Below are positions 52,692-61,626 of a DNA stretch of 64,000 bases, one piece after another; the first letter of the stretch is position 1, and every line of letters begins with the position of its first letter. Both the position numbers and the translations under genes were made by a program. Below the pieces are notes generated by a model that saw only the letters and a program-made list of their open reading frames with translations, was not told the origin of the DNA and made no database searches. Source of the DNA: an uncultured Alphaproteobacteria bacterium (lineage in GTDB: Bacteria; Pseudomonadota; Alphaproteobacteria; HIMB59); assembly GCA_902575065.1 (NCBI GenBank), contig CACGPU010000004.1, positions 39,767 to 103,766 on the forward strand. The letters are read 5' to 3'.

Positions 52692-53750
52692 ATGTATGAA
52701 CCTTTTTTACAAATCATAGATGTATCAAAAAGGTTTGATAATGTTGTTGCTTTAGACAAAGTTAATCTAAAAATAGAAAAATCTGAAATATTCAGTCTCC
52801 TAGGATCTTCAGGATGTGGTAAGTCAACACTTTTGAGAATTATAGCAGGTTTCGAGAAGCCTGATGAAGGAAGAATTCTACTCGAGGGAAAGGATATCAC
52901 GAAACTTCCACCATATGTAAGACCTCTAAATATTATGTTCCAAAATTATGCACTATTTCCGCATTTAAATGTCACTAATAATATCCAGTTTGGACTAAAA
53001 GAAGAAAAAATTTCTAAAGAAGAAATCAATCATCGTGTTAATGAAATTTTAAATTTACTAGAACTGAATGGTTTAGAGAAAAGAAAAATCAATGAGATAT
53101 CTGGTGGCCAACAACAACGTGTAGCGTTAGCAAGATGTTTAGTCAAAAAACCAAAATTACTTTTATTGGATGAACCACTTGCAGCATTAGATAAACAGCT
53201 AAGAGTACAAACACAATTCGAGTTAGTTAATCTACAATATAAGTTAGGTATCACTTTTATTATTGTTACCCATGATCAAGAGGAAGCAATGTCATTATCT
53301 GACAGAATGGCAATTATGAAAAATGGAGAAATTCTCCAAGTCGGTAATCCTGTTGAGATATATGAAAAACCGAAGGACAAATATATAGCGAATTTTATAG
53401 GCACAGCCAATATCTTTAATGTTCTTAATAAAAATAATCAAATCATCATTAAAGAATTAAATTATGAAGTTAAAAATATTAACAATAAAGAAAACTATTT
53501 TAAATGTTTAATTAGGCCTGAAAAAATTTCTGTTAAAAAACTAGAAAATCAATCTGATAATTTAAATATTGGTGTAGTTAAAGAAGTAGCTTATTTAGGG
53601 AGCTATACTAAGTATTTAATTGATGTTAATGGATTTGAATTTTATTCTTTTATGCAAAATAGTTTAGTTTCAGATAACCTTCAAATAAGATGGGATGATA
53701 AAGTTCAGATAATTTTTAACGAAACATCAATATATTTCTTTAATGATTAA
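52692..53750 (+). CDS. potA: Polyamine ABC transporter ATP-binding protein
   Basis: 352 aa. Walker A LLGSSGCGKSTLLRIIAGF, Q-loop MFQNYALFPHLNV, signature ISGGQQQRVALARCL, Walker B LLLLDEPLAALDK and switch His in IIVTHDQEEAMSL. A C-terminal TOBE/OB domain (from about residue 235) is typical of PotA/PotG. The start lies 12 nt after the potD-potA hairpin. Overlaps potB by 8 nt. Confidence 0.95.
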   Translation: MYEPFLQIIDVSKRFDNVVALDKVNLKIEKSEIFSLLGSSGCGKSTLLRIIAGFEKPDEGRILLEGKDITKLPPYVRPLNIMFQNYALFPHLNVTNNIQFGLKEEKISKEEINHRVNEILNLLELNGLEKRKINEISGGQQQRVALARCLVKKPKLLLLDEPLAALDKQLRVQTQFELVNLQYKLGITFIIVTHDQEEAMSLSDRMAIMKNGEILQVGNPVEIYEKPKDKYIANFIGTANIFNVLNKNNQIIIKELNYEVKNINNKENYFKCLIRPEKISVKKLENQSDNLNIGVVKEVAYLGSYTKYLIDVNGFEFYSFMQNSLVSDNLQIRWDDKVQIIFNETSIYFFND

Positions 53751-54636
53751 AAATTTAAAAAAACAAAACGTCTGGTTTGTATTCACTCCTTATTTATGGC
53801 TCGTTTTGTTTTTTTTTGTTCCATTAGCTTTGATTTTTAAAATATCTATATCTGTGTCTGAATGGGGTATGCCACCTTATCGTGATCTTTTTTCTTTATC
53901 TGAAAATGGATTGGAGATTAATTCAACTCTTGGAAATTATTTATTCATTTTTTCAGACCCTTTCTATATTAGATCTTATCTCAATTCACTTTCACTAGCT
54001 TTCACATCTACAGTATTATGTTTATTGATTGGTTATCCCATAGCTTTTTACGTTGCAAAATCTAAAACAAATATAAGAAACATACTATTGATTATGCTTA
54101 TCATACCTTTTTGGAGTTCTTTTCTTCTAAGGGTATATGCATGGAAAGTCTTACTACAAGGCTCTGGTATTATAAATTCAATTCTTATACATATAGGGCT
54201 AATTTCTGAACCAATATCTATGTTACACAATCATTATGCTGTAATTTTAGGTGTTGTTTATACTTACCTTCCATTTATGATTTTACCGCTTTATGGATAT
54301 TTGGTTAAATTTGATTTAAATTTGATTGACGCATCTAATGATTTAGGTGCAAAGCCTTTAAACACGTTTGTAAAAGTTATCTTACCTCTATCTTTACCAG
54401 GAATAGTAGCGGGGAGCATGTTGGTTTTTATACCAGTTGTTGGAGAATATATAATACCAGAAATGTTAGGCGGCAGTGATAAGCTTTATTTTGGGAAGAT
54501 AATTTGGGATGAATTTTTCGTAAATAGAGATTGGCCTATTGCTAGTGCGCTTGCGATGTCTGGAATTATAATACTTGTATTTCCCATAATTATTTTTCAA
54601 TTAATGTACGCAAAATATAATTTTAAGAATGAATAA
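53743..54636 (+). CDS. potB: Polyamine ABC transporter permease PotB/PotH-like
   Basis: 297 aa, six predicted membrane helices beginning with FTPYLWLVLFFFVPLALIF. The cytoplasmic EAA-type loop is LIDASNDLGAKPLNTFVKVILPLSLPGI, which contacts the ATPase. It also has the PotB/PotH-type MLIIPFWSSFLLRVYAW. Forms the membrane channel with PotC. Confidence 0.94.
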   Translation: MIKNLKKQNVWFVFTPYLWLVLFFFVPLALIFKISISVSEWGMPPYRDLFSLSENGLEINSTLGNYLFIFSDPFYIRSYLNSLSLAFTSTVLCLLIGYPIAFYVAKSKTNIRNILLIMLIIPFWSSFLLRVYAWKVLLQGSGIINSILIHIGLISEPISMLHNHYAVILGVVYTYLPFMILPLYGYLVKFDLNLIDASNDLGAKPLNTFVKVILPLSLPGIVAGSMLVFIPVVGEYIIPEMLGGSDKLYFGKIIWDEFFVNRDWPIASALAMSGIIILVFPIIIFQLMYAKYNFKNE

Positions 54637-55426
54637 ATTATTTTTAAAAATATTTACCCTTACAATTGGATTTTCGTTTCTATATTTTCCTATTTTAACT
54701 CTTATAGCTTATTCATTTAATGATAATAAAAGAGTTATGGTCTGGAAGGGTTTTTCTTTTAGATGGTATAAGGAATTATTTCATAATGAACAAATTTTAG
54801 AGGCTTTTTATACTAGTTTAAAAATTGCTTCTCTTTCAGCAACATTTGCAACAGTCATGGGTGTAATGATTGGTTTTTCATTAACAAGAATATCAAAAAT
54901 TCCAGCCAGGCCTTTCTTTATTTTCTTGAGCTCTTCTCCTTTGGTAATGCCTGAGATAATTTTAGGGCTTTCTTTGTTGTTATTCTTTATATCATCTAAC
55001 CATATTATTGGCTTTCCTTCCTCAAAAGGACAACTAACAGTCTTAATATCGCATATAACTTTCTCTGTAGCTTTTGTTGCAGTCATTATCCAATCAAGGT
55101 TGAGTAGTTACGATAAAAATATAGAAGAGGCTGCTCAGGATCTTGGGACAATTCCAAATATGATTTTTTGGAAAGTAACTGCTCCTGTAATATTACCTGC
55201 AATATTATCAGGATGGTTACTTGCATTTACACTCTCTTTGGACGATCTTGTAGTTGCTAGTTTTACTACCGGTCCCGGAGCTAACACTTTGCCAATAGTG
55301 GTTTTTTCTAAAGTTAGATTGGGATTGAGTCCAGAAGTTAATGCTCTTTCTGCAATAATAATGCTAATTGTTATATTAGCAGCAATTAGTATTTACTTAA
55401 TTAATAGATCAAACATTAAGAAGTAA
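54629..55426 (+). CDS. potC: Polyamine ABC transporter permease PotC/PotI-like
   Basis: 265 aa. Six helices, N-terminal FLYFPILTLIAYSFNDNKR, and EAA loop NIEEAAQDLGTIPNMIFWKVTAPVILPAIL. SLDDLVVASFTTGPGANTLP is a PotC/PotI signature. Overlaps potB by 8 nt and the convergent puuA by 18 nt. Confidence 0.94.
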   Translation: MNKLFLKIFTLTIGFSFLYFPILTLIAYSFNDNKRVMVWKGFSFRWYKELFHNEQILEAFYTSLKIASLSATFATVMGVMIGFSLTRISKIPARPFFIFLSSSPLVMPEIILGLSLLLFFISSNHIIGFPSSKGQLTVLISHITFSVAFVAVIIQSRLSSYDKNIEEAAQDLGTIPNMIFWKVTAPVILPAILSGWLLAFTLSLDDLVVASFTTGPGANTLPIVVFSKVRLGLSPEVNALSAIIMLIVILAAISIYLINRSNIKK

Positions 55427-56761
55427 ATATTCTCTTTCCCATGCAGTAATTATTTTATTATAGGCATTTACCTCTAAGTCTTTGATTGAACAAAATAATT
55501 CTATAAATGTTTCACCAAATATCTCTTTTGCCTCCTTAGATCTAGAAAAAGTATCTATTGATTGATAGATGCTTTCTGTCAAAGAAACATTTACGTTATA
55601 AGCAGCTTTTTTGGTCTCTGGGGTTGCTTTTAATTTTTTCTTCAAACCTAGATATCCCGCAGATAAAGTTGCAGCTATAGCTAAGTATGGATTTACGTCT
55701 GATCCACAAAGTCTATTTTCAATTCTTGCTTGGTTAGCAGAGTTAAAATTTGGGACTCTAAAACCACAGGTACGGTTTTCAAACCCCCAGTTTAGGTTAA
55801 AAGGTGTACCTTCCTCCCAAAAACCTCTAAGCCTTTTAAAGGAATTAACATTTGGTGCAAAAAGAGGTAAAAAAGCTTTTGAATATTTTTGTAATCCACC
55901 CAAATAGTTATCAAAATGTTTTGTAGTTTTAAGATTTTTGTCCACAAATATTGGTTTACCTTTTTTTAAAATTGATTGATGTATATGCATCGAGTTTCCT
56001 GGAGTATCTTCCATCGGTTTAGCCATAAAAGTTGCATACAAATTATGCTTCAATGCAGTATGTCTCAGAGTTCTTTTAAATAAAAAAACCTGATCAGCCA
56101 AGTCAAGAGGGTTACCATGCTTGAAGTTAATTTCCATTTGTGCTGGTCCATCCTCATGATTAATGTTCTCAACCTCTAATTCTTGAGTTTCACAGTAGTC
56201 ATATAGATCCTCAAAAATATGATCAAATTCATTAACAGCGTCAATACCGTAAGACTGATTTCCTTTTTCAATTCTTCCAGATTGCCCACTCGGTGTCTCC
56301 AAAGGATTATCTGGATCATTGTTTTTCTTAACTAAATAAAATTCAATTTCTGGAGCGACAACTGGTTCAAGCCCTATTTTTTCAAAGAGACCAATTACTT
56401 TTTTTAAAATACCTCTAGAGTGGACCTCTATAACATTATCATTGTTATCAACAGCATCACAAATAACCTGTGCGGTTGGTTCTTCATACCATGGAACAGT
56501 TCTCAGAGTATTAAAATCAGGCTTTAAAATAAAATCACCATCTGTAGGATTTAAAATCTGATCATCTATTGAATAAGTCACATCTCTAGATACTGCTAAT
56601 TTGAATAGTGCTAAAGGTAATCTTAATCCACCTGACTCAATAGAGCTTAAAAATTTTTTTGTTGGTAGTATTTTACCCCTTGGTATACCTGAATTATCAG
56701 GAATCATACATTCTACCTCTGTTATTTTATTTTTCTTTAACCAATCGACATAATCATTCAT
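55409..56761 (-). CDS. puuA: Glutamine synthetase family protein, probable gamma-glutamylputrescine synthetase
   Basis: 450 aa. Catalytic glutamine synthetase features: VAPEIEFYLVKKNN (metal Glu), the acidic EDGPAQMEINFKHG, NSMHIHQSILKKGK (metal His) and NRTCGFRVPNF. ARIENRLCGSDVNPYLAIAATLSAG is the C-terminal block. It lacks the N-terminal and adenylylation pattern of GlnA. Next to putrescine production (agu), uptake (pot) and a PuuB-like oxidase, PuuA is the best reading: ATP-dependent ligation of putrescine to glutamate. Single-strand inversion relative to neighbours. Confidence 0.85.
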   Translation of the reverse strand: MNDYVDWLKKNKITEVECMIPDNSGIPRGKILPTKKFLSSIESGGLRLPLALFKLAVSRDVTYSIDDQILNPTDGDFILKPDFNTLRTVPWYEEPTAQVICDAVDNNDNVIEVHSRGILKKVIGLFEKIGLEPVVAPEIEFYLVKKNNDPDNPLETPSGQSGRIEKGNQSYGIDAVNEFDHIFEDLYDYCETQELEVENINHEDGPAQMEINFKHGNPLDLADQVFLFKRTLRHTALKHNLYATFMAKPMEDTPGNSMHIHQSILKKGKPIFVDKNLKTTKHFDNYLGGLQKYSKAFLPLFAPNVNSFKRLRGFWEEGTPFNLNWGFENRTCGFRVPNFNSANQARIENRLCGSDVNPYLAIAATLSAGYLGLKKKLKATPETKKAAYNVNVSLTESIYQSIDTFSRSKEAKEIFGETFIELFCSIKDLEVNAYNKIITAWEREYLLLNV

Positions 56762-56792
56762 AGCTATAACTAACCTTTAAAATTTGATATTT

Positions 56793-58091
56793 ATGTATCT
56801 GATGGATTACTCAGATAATTATTACGTAAGAACAAAAGCATTCAGCATTAATACTAACAAATTAAATGAGAGCTTACAATGTGATGTTTGTATAATTGGT
56901 GCAGGTTTATCAGGAATTTCATCAGCATTATATTTATCTAAATTAAATCCAGATTTAAACATAGTCATATTGGAGAAAAATAAAGTTGGTTGGGGCGCAT
57001 CTGGAAGAAATGGTGGGCAATTATTACATGGTTTTTCCTCAGAGAATTACTCTAGCCAAAAACACACTCAAGAGGAAATTAAGATATTATGGCAATTCAC
57101 ATTAGACGCTGTTAGAGAAGTAAAAAAAAATATCAAAGACTTAAATATACAATGTGACTTAATCGAGGGTTATGTTTTAGCCGCAGTAAGTAAATCCCAT
57201 GATGAGGAGTTAAAAAAATACGTAGACAGGCTTCAAACAAAATTTGATTATGAGTCAGTGACGTATCTACCAAAAAATAGAATGGACCAGTATTTTGATA
57301 GCCCTTATTACAAATCTGCAATGTATGACTCAGAGTGTGGTCAAATTCATCCACTTAATTATTGTCTAGGATTAGCAAGAGAATTATTAAAAAATCAAAA
57401 TTGTAAAATATTTGAAGATACAGGAGTGATATCATATGAATCTCAAAAAAAAGTAATAATAAAAACTGAAAAAAATTTAACTGTTAAATCTGATAAATTA
57501 ATTATCTGCTGTAATGCATATATTGATAATTTGAATAAAAGTTTAAGAAAAAAAATAATGCCTGTTAAAACTTATGTATCAGCATTTACTGAAATTCCAA
57601 ATACAGAATTGAGTAAATATTTTCGAAAACCTATCACAGTGGGAGATATGTTATTTGTACTAAATTATTTTAGACTGGATTCTAATAATAATTTAATTTT
57701 TGGTGGAGGTGTAAGTTACTCTAATATAGATCCGATAAATTTGGAATTATCTTTAAAAAAAAGTATAAAAAAGATACTTCCTGGTTTAGAAAAGTTCAAA
57801 GCTTGGTGTACTTGGAGTGGGCACGTTGCCATAACTGTAAACAGATTCCCTCATATCGGTAGTATTGATAATAATATTTTTTTTGCGCAAGGATATTCAG
57901 GACATGGCTTAGCAATAACAACTATGGTTGGAAAAATGCTTGCTGAAACAATAACAAATCAGAACAATAATTTGAGCTTATTTGAAAAGTTTAGACATAA
58001 AAACTTTCCTGGTTTTGGCGTAATTGATAAGCCATTATTAGTTTTAGCAATGAGTTATTTTAAATTAAAAGATCAACTAAGCCTGAAATAA
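56793..58091 (+). CDS. puuB: FAD-dependent amine oxidase, probable gamma-glutamylputrescine oxidase
   Basis: About 432 aa DAO-type flavoprotein. Rossmann motif CDVCIIGAGLSGISSALYL, then ILEKNKVGWGASGRNGGQLLHGF, a PuuB/OrdL-like signature. C-terminal FFAQGYSGHGLAITTMVGKML completes the FAD site. I use ATG 56793; ATG 56802 (MDYSDNYYVRTKAF) is equally possible and the track TTG at 56784 is less likely. Divergent from puuA. Oxidises gamma-glutamylputrescine to the aldehyde. PuuC and PuuD are not in the window. Confidence 0.85.
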   Translation: MYLMDYSDNYYVRTKAFSINTNKLNESLQCDVCIIGAGLSGISSALYLSKLNPDLNIVILEKNKVGWGASGRNGGQLLHGFSSENYSSQKHTQEEIKILWQFTLDAVREVKKNIKDLNIQCDLIEGYVLAAVSKSHDEELKKYVDRLQTKFDYESVTYLPKNRMDQYFDSPYYKSAMYDSECGQIHPLNYCLGLARELLKNQNCKIFEDTGVISYESQKKVIIKTEKNLTVKSDKLIICCNAYIDNLNKSLRKKIMPVKTYVSAFTEIPNTELSKYFRKPITVGDMLFVLNYFRLDSNNNLIFGGGVSYSNIDPINLELSLKKSIKKILPGLEKFKAWCTWSGHVAITVNRFPHIGSIDNNIFFAQGYSGHGLAITTMVGKMLAETITNQNNNLSLFEKFRHKNFPGFGVIDKPLLVLAMSYFKLKDQLSLK

Positions 58092-59342
58092 CTTATTTTT
58101 GCCTAATCTAGAGTTAGGATCTAAGTGTTTTTTTAATTTTTTAATAAAAAGGTAATTTTCACTAGGTTTATATTTTTTTAATAGATAATTTTTTTTCAAA
58201 CCAAGACCGTGTTCTGCTGCCACACTACCTTCACTTTGAATAGTCAAATCATAAATAAATTTTGAGAGGTAAGCATAATTCTTTTTTGAATTAGGATGTA
58301 CTTTAAAATTACAATGCAAATTACCATCTCCCAAATGCCCAAAAAAATAAGGAGTAAAGATTTTATTATCCTTTACAAATGTATTTACCTTCTTAATAAA
58401 GACAGACCACTTATCAATGGGTAAAGAAATATCAAATTTTTCAGTAAAATTATATTTTATCTGATTATATACTAACTCTTCTCTTTTGCCCCATATCCAT
58501 GATTTCGATTTATCATGTTCTATTTTATAAATTTTAAAATCATTTAAATTAAAGTATTTTTTTAAGTCTTTTTTGTAATTACCAATAATATTAGATTGTA
58601 TCTCTATGATTAAATTGAAGTGATGTGTACTTTCATTAAATAAATAAGAGCTAGGTATTGGAAATATTATTTCAAAACTTGTTAAATTATCGAAGTACTT
58701 GTTTCTTAAAAATTTTAGTAATCGAATTGACTTATTTAAACTATTTGTTTGTATTAAATATGTAGAATTGTATTTTTTTTTTGGGATTAACTTTAAGCTC
58801 GCTCTTGTAATTATTCCAAAAACACCCTCAGAACCACAAAATAATTTCCACAGTTTTGGGCCAAAATTATCTTTTTTGAGTTTATTTAAAAAATTTAAAA
58901 TAGTTCCATCACTAAGCACTACTTCAAGGCCATTTATATGATCCTCTATGTTACCATATCTCAAGGTTTGCAAACCCCCAACATTAGTTGATATATTACC
59001 GCCAATTGTACATTTATCACTTGGCGCAATATTAACTGGAAATAAAAGTTTTTTATTATTTGCGGCTTTTTGTATGGTTTTTAACAATGTTCCGCTTTGA
59101 GCTGTTATTATAAAATTATTAGTATCAACTTCTTCAATACGATTCATTTTTTTAAAATCTATTAGGATAGTTTTTTCAAATTGAGGTTTTGTGCCATCCA
59201 CTCTATTAGTCTCTCCACCAATAGGTAAAATATGAAATTTATATTTGTTAGAAAATTTAACCAGTTTAGATACCTCCAAAGAATTTTTAGGGAAAGCAGT
59301 TATTTGGCCACCCCGTCTTATAGTTTTTATTGGAAATTTCAT
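58077..59342 (-). CDS. FAD-binding oxidase, GlcD/D-2-hydroxyacid dehydrogenase-like
   Basis: 421 aa. PCMH-type FAD domain: FHILPIGGETNRVDGTKP, PVNIAPSDKCTIGGNISTNVGGLQTLRYGN and LWKLFCGSEGVFGIITRA. The C-terminal FAD-oxidase domain has the signature FFGHLGDGNLHCNFKVHP and SVAAEHGLGLKKNYL. This family includes D-lactate, glycolate and D-2-hydroxyglutarate dehydrogenases; which substrate is used cannot be told. The N-terminus is short, starting almost at the FAD domain. Downstream of, and overlapping by 4 nt, sua5. Confidence 0.88.
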   Translation of the reverse strand: MKFPIKTIRRGGQITAFPKNSLEVSKLVKFSNKYKFHILPIGGETNRVDGTKPQFEKTILIDFKKMNRIEEVDTNNFIITAQSGTLLKTIQKAANNKKLLFPVNIAPSDKCTIGGNISTNVGGLQTLRYGNIEDHINGLEVVLSDGTILNFLNKLKKDNFGPKLWKLFCGSEGVFGIITRASLKLIPKKKYNSTYLIQTNSLNKSIRLLKFLRNKYFDNLTSFEIIFPIPSSYLFNESTHHFNLIIEIQSNIIGNYKKDLKKYFNLNDFKIYKIEHDKSKSWIWGKREELVYNQIKYNFTEKFDISLPIDKWSVFIKKVNTFVKDNKIFTPYFFGHLGDGNLHCNFKVHPNSKKNYAYLSKFIYDLTIQSEGSVAAEHGLGLKKNYLLKKYKPSENYLFIKKLKKHLDPNSRLGKNKLFQA

Positions 59343-60277
59343 TTAGATGCTCTTCGCAATCTATCATTTATAGCGATTCCTATTTTCTTATAAGGAATAG
59401 GTGCGATACTTATATTTTTATATTGGTCGTCGTTATCTGCTAAAAAAATAAAATGATAAAGATTTTTGGCAGCTTCAATTAAATTTCTATTCTTACTTAA
59501 ATTTTTGAATTGATATCTCTTGTTTGCTCCAAAGTTTATATAAGCAGATTTTTTTTTAGCATTTTTGACATTTAAATATATTTTCTTCTTGGGAGAATAA
59601 TGTTTTTTTGAAGTTCCAGGAAAACTTAAATTTTTGTTATATTTACTAATAACCATATAGGGTAATATTTTTTTCACATTTTCTAATGATATAAACCCTG
59701 GTCTTATTATGTTCAATTTGTTATCAGATATTTTAATTAAAGTTGACTCGATACCAACTTTACATTTTCCATCATCTACAATTAATAAATTTGTCTCTAT
59801 AAATTGCTGAAAAACCATTTCACTGTTGATTGGGCTTAGTTGTTTAAATTTGTTTGCTGAGGGCATTACAAGGGGCTTACCTACTTTATAAATTAAATTT
59901 AATGTAAATTTATTATTTGGAACTCTTACAGCACACTCATTATTTAATGTAAGAGATTTGGGTATTTCGAGAGACTTCCTTTGTAAAACAAGAGTAAGAG
60001 GTCCAGGCCAAAATTCCTTAGCTAAAATTAAATTTTCATCATCTAACTTAAAAAATTTATCTACCATTTTTAAACTTGAACAATGAAATATTAATTTTTT
60101 TTTCAAAGGTCTTTTTTTTAATAAGAAAATTTTTTTTGCTGCTTTAATATTGGTTCCTAAACCAGCTAGCCCATAAACAGTTTCTGTTGGCAAAACTACT
60201 AATTCATCTTTTAATAGTTTAGACTTTAAGAAATGTGTAAGTTGCTTTGATAAATTTGATTTAACAATAATTGGCAT
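59339..60277 (-). CDS. sua5: L-threonylcarbamoyladenylate synthase (Sua5 type)
   Basis: 312 aa. YrdC/Sua5 domain: LVVLPTETVYGLAGLGTNI, FLLKKRPLKKKLIFHCSS, FWPGPLTLVLQR, AVRVPNNKFTLNLI, VMPSANKFKQLSP and GIESTLIKISD. A C-terminal SUA5 extension with FPGTSKKHYSPKKKIYL makes it longer than TsaC (190 aa). It forms the threonylcarbamoyl-AMP used for t6A37 of tRNAs reading ANN codons. Divergent from glmU. Confidence 0.93.
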   Translation of the reverse strand: MPIIVKSNLSKQLTHFLKSKLLKDELVVLPTETVYGLAGLGTNIKAAKKIFLLKKRPLKKKLIFHCSSLKMVDKFFKLDDENLILAKEFWPGPLTLVLQRKSLEIPKSLTLNNECAVRVPNNKFTLNLIYKVGKPLVMPSANKFKQLSPINSEMVFQQFIETNLLIVDDGKCKVGIESTLIKISDNKLNIIRPGFISLENVKKILPYMVISKYNKNLSFPGTSKKHYSPKKKIYLNVKNAKKKSAYINFGANKRYQFKNLSKNRNLIEAAKNLYHFIFLADNDDQYKNISIAPIPYKKIGIAINDRLRRASK

Positions 60278-60342
60278 AATTTACATAATTAGATATATTT
60301 TTAGTATTCAGTTAAGATTAATTAATATTATTTTACAACTTT

Positions 60343-61626
60343 ATGAATATATGCGCCATTATTCTTTCTGCCGGAAAGAGCAAAAGATTTAAATCACCTA
60401 AACCAAAATTTCTTCATGAAATATCTGGTAAAGAGTTAATACAGTATAATTTAGATGCACTAAATAAAATTAAACAAGTAAAAAAAACTTTTATTATTTC
60501 AAGTAAAGCTAATAAAAAATATTTTATTCATGAAAAAGTATTTATTCAAAATCCAATAGACGGTACTGGTGGAGCTTTTAAACAATTTTATAAATACAAT
60601 AATAAATTTGATTATTTCTTATTGACCTTAGCAGACACACCTATTTTCGATTATAAAATACTCTCTGATTTTGTTTCAAAAGGTGTAAAGAATGATGATG
60701 ACTTATCAGTTCTTACACAAAATGTAAGAAACCCAAAAGGATATGGAAGAGTAGTTAAAAAAAATAATTTATTAATTAGTATTATTGAAGAAAATGAATG
60801 TTCAAACGAAGAGAAATTAATCAATGAGATAAATACTGGCATATTTTTAATTTCAAAAAAAGCTGCATTAAATTTAAAATTAATAAAAAAAAATAAAAAT
60901 AAGAATGAATTTTATATTACTGATTTAGTAAATGTCTGTTTAAATAAAAAACTTAAAATGACTACTTTTTTAAATAAAGCCACAGTCATATCAGGTGCTA
61001 ACACCTTAAATGATCTTAATAAATTGGAAACATTATCTCAAGATTTTATAAAGAAAAAATTAATAGATAGCGGTGTTAGAATTATTCATCCTGATACGGT
61101 TTATATAGAGAGCAATGTTAGTATCGCTCCGGGAGTAGTAATTGAGCCACATGTTGTTATAAAAAAAAATGTAAGCATCAAAAGTAATTCTATTATTAAG
61201 TCCTTTTCTTATATTGAAAATTCCACAATAGGTAATAACTGCTCCATTGGCCCTTATGCAAGAATAAGACCTGAGGTTATTATCGCAGATGACGTAAAAA
61301 TTGGTAATTTTGTTGAGATTAAAAAATCAAAATTATCAAAGGGAGTAAAAGTAAATCATTTAAGTTATATCGGAGACTCATTTATAGGAACAAATAGCAA
61401 TATTGGGGCTGGAACTATTACTTGTAATTATGATGGAAAAAATAAGCTGAAATGCAAAATAGGTAATAATACCTTTATTGGCTCAAATTCTTCTATTATT
61501 GCACCTGTTAATATAGGCAATAAAGTATACATAGCTGCAGGATCTGTAATTACTAAATCAATACCAAATAATCATTTTTCAATAGCCAGATCAAAACAGA
61601 AAAATAAAATTAATAATAAAAAATAA
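60343..61626 (+). CDS. glmU: GlmU, bifunctional UDP-GlcNAc pyrophosphorylase / GlcN-1-P acetyltransferase
   Basis: 427 aa. The N-terminal nucleotidyltransferase has AIILSAGKSKRFKSPKPKFLHE, a diverged form of the LAAGKGTRM loop, then NPIDGTGGAFKQF. The C-terminal left-handed beta-helix has hexapeptide repeats from about residue 245 (IHPDTVYIESNVSIAPGVVI, IGPYARIRPEVIIADDVKIG). The acetyltransferase site is GAGTITCNYDGKNK. The last base of its stop is the first base of the glmS ATG. Slightly shorter than E. coli GlmU (456). Confidence 0.93.
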   Translation: MNICAIILSAGKSKRFKSPKPKFLHEISGKELIQYNLDALNKIKQVKKTFIISSKANKKYFIHEKVFIQNPIDGTGGAFKQFYKYNNKFDYFLLTLADTPIFDYKILSDFVSKGVKNDDDLSVLTQNVRNPKGYGRVVKKNNLLISIIEENECSNEEKLINEINTGIFLISKKAALNLKLIKKNKNKNEFYITDLVNVCLNKKLKMTTFLNKATVISGANTLNDLNKLETLSQDFIKKKLIDSGVRIIHPDTVYIESNVSIAPGVVIEPHVVIKKNVSIKSNSIIKSFSYIENSTIGNNCSIGPYARIRPEVIIADDVKIGNFVEIKKSKLSKGVKVNHLSYIGDSFIGTNSNIGAGTITCNYDGKNKLKCKIGNNTFIGSNSSIIAPVNIGNKVYIAAGSVITKSIPNNHFSIARSKQKNKINNKK

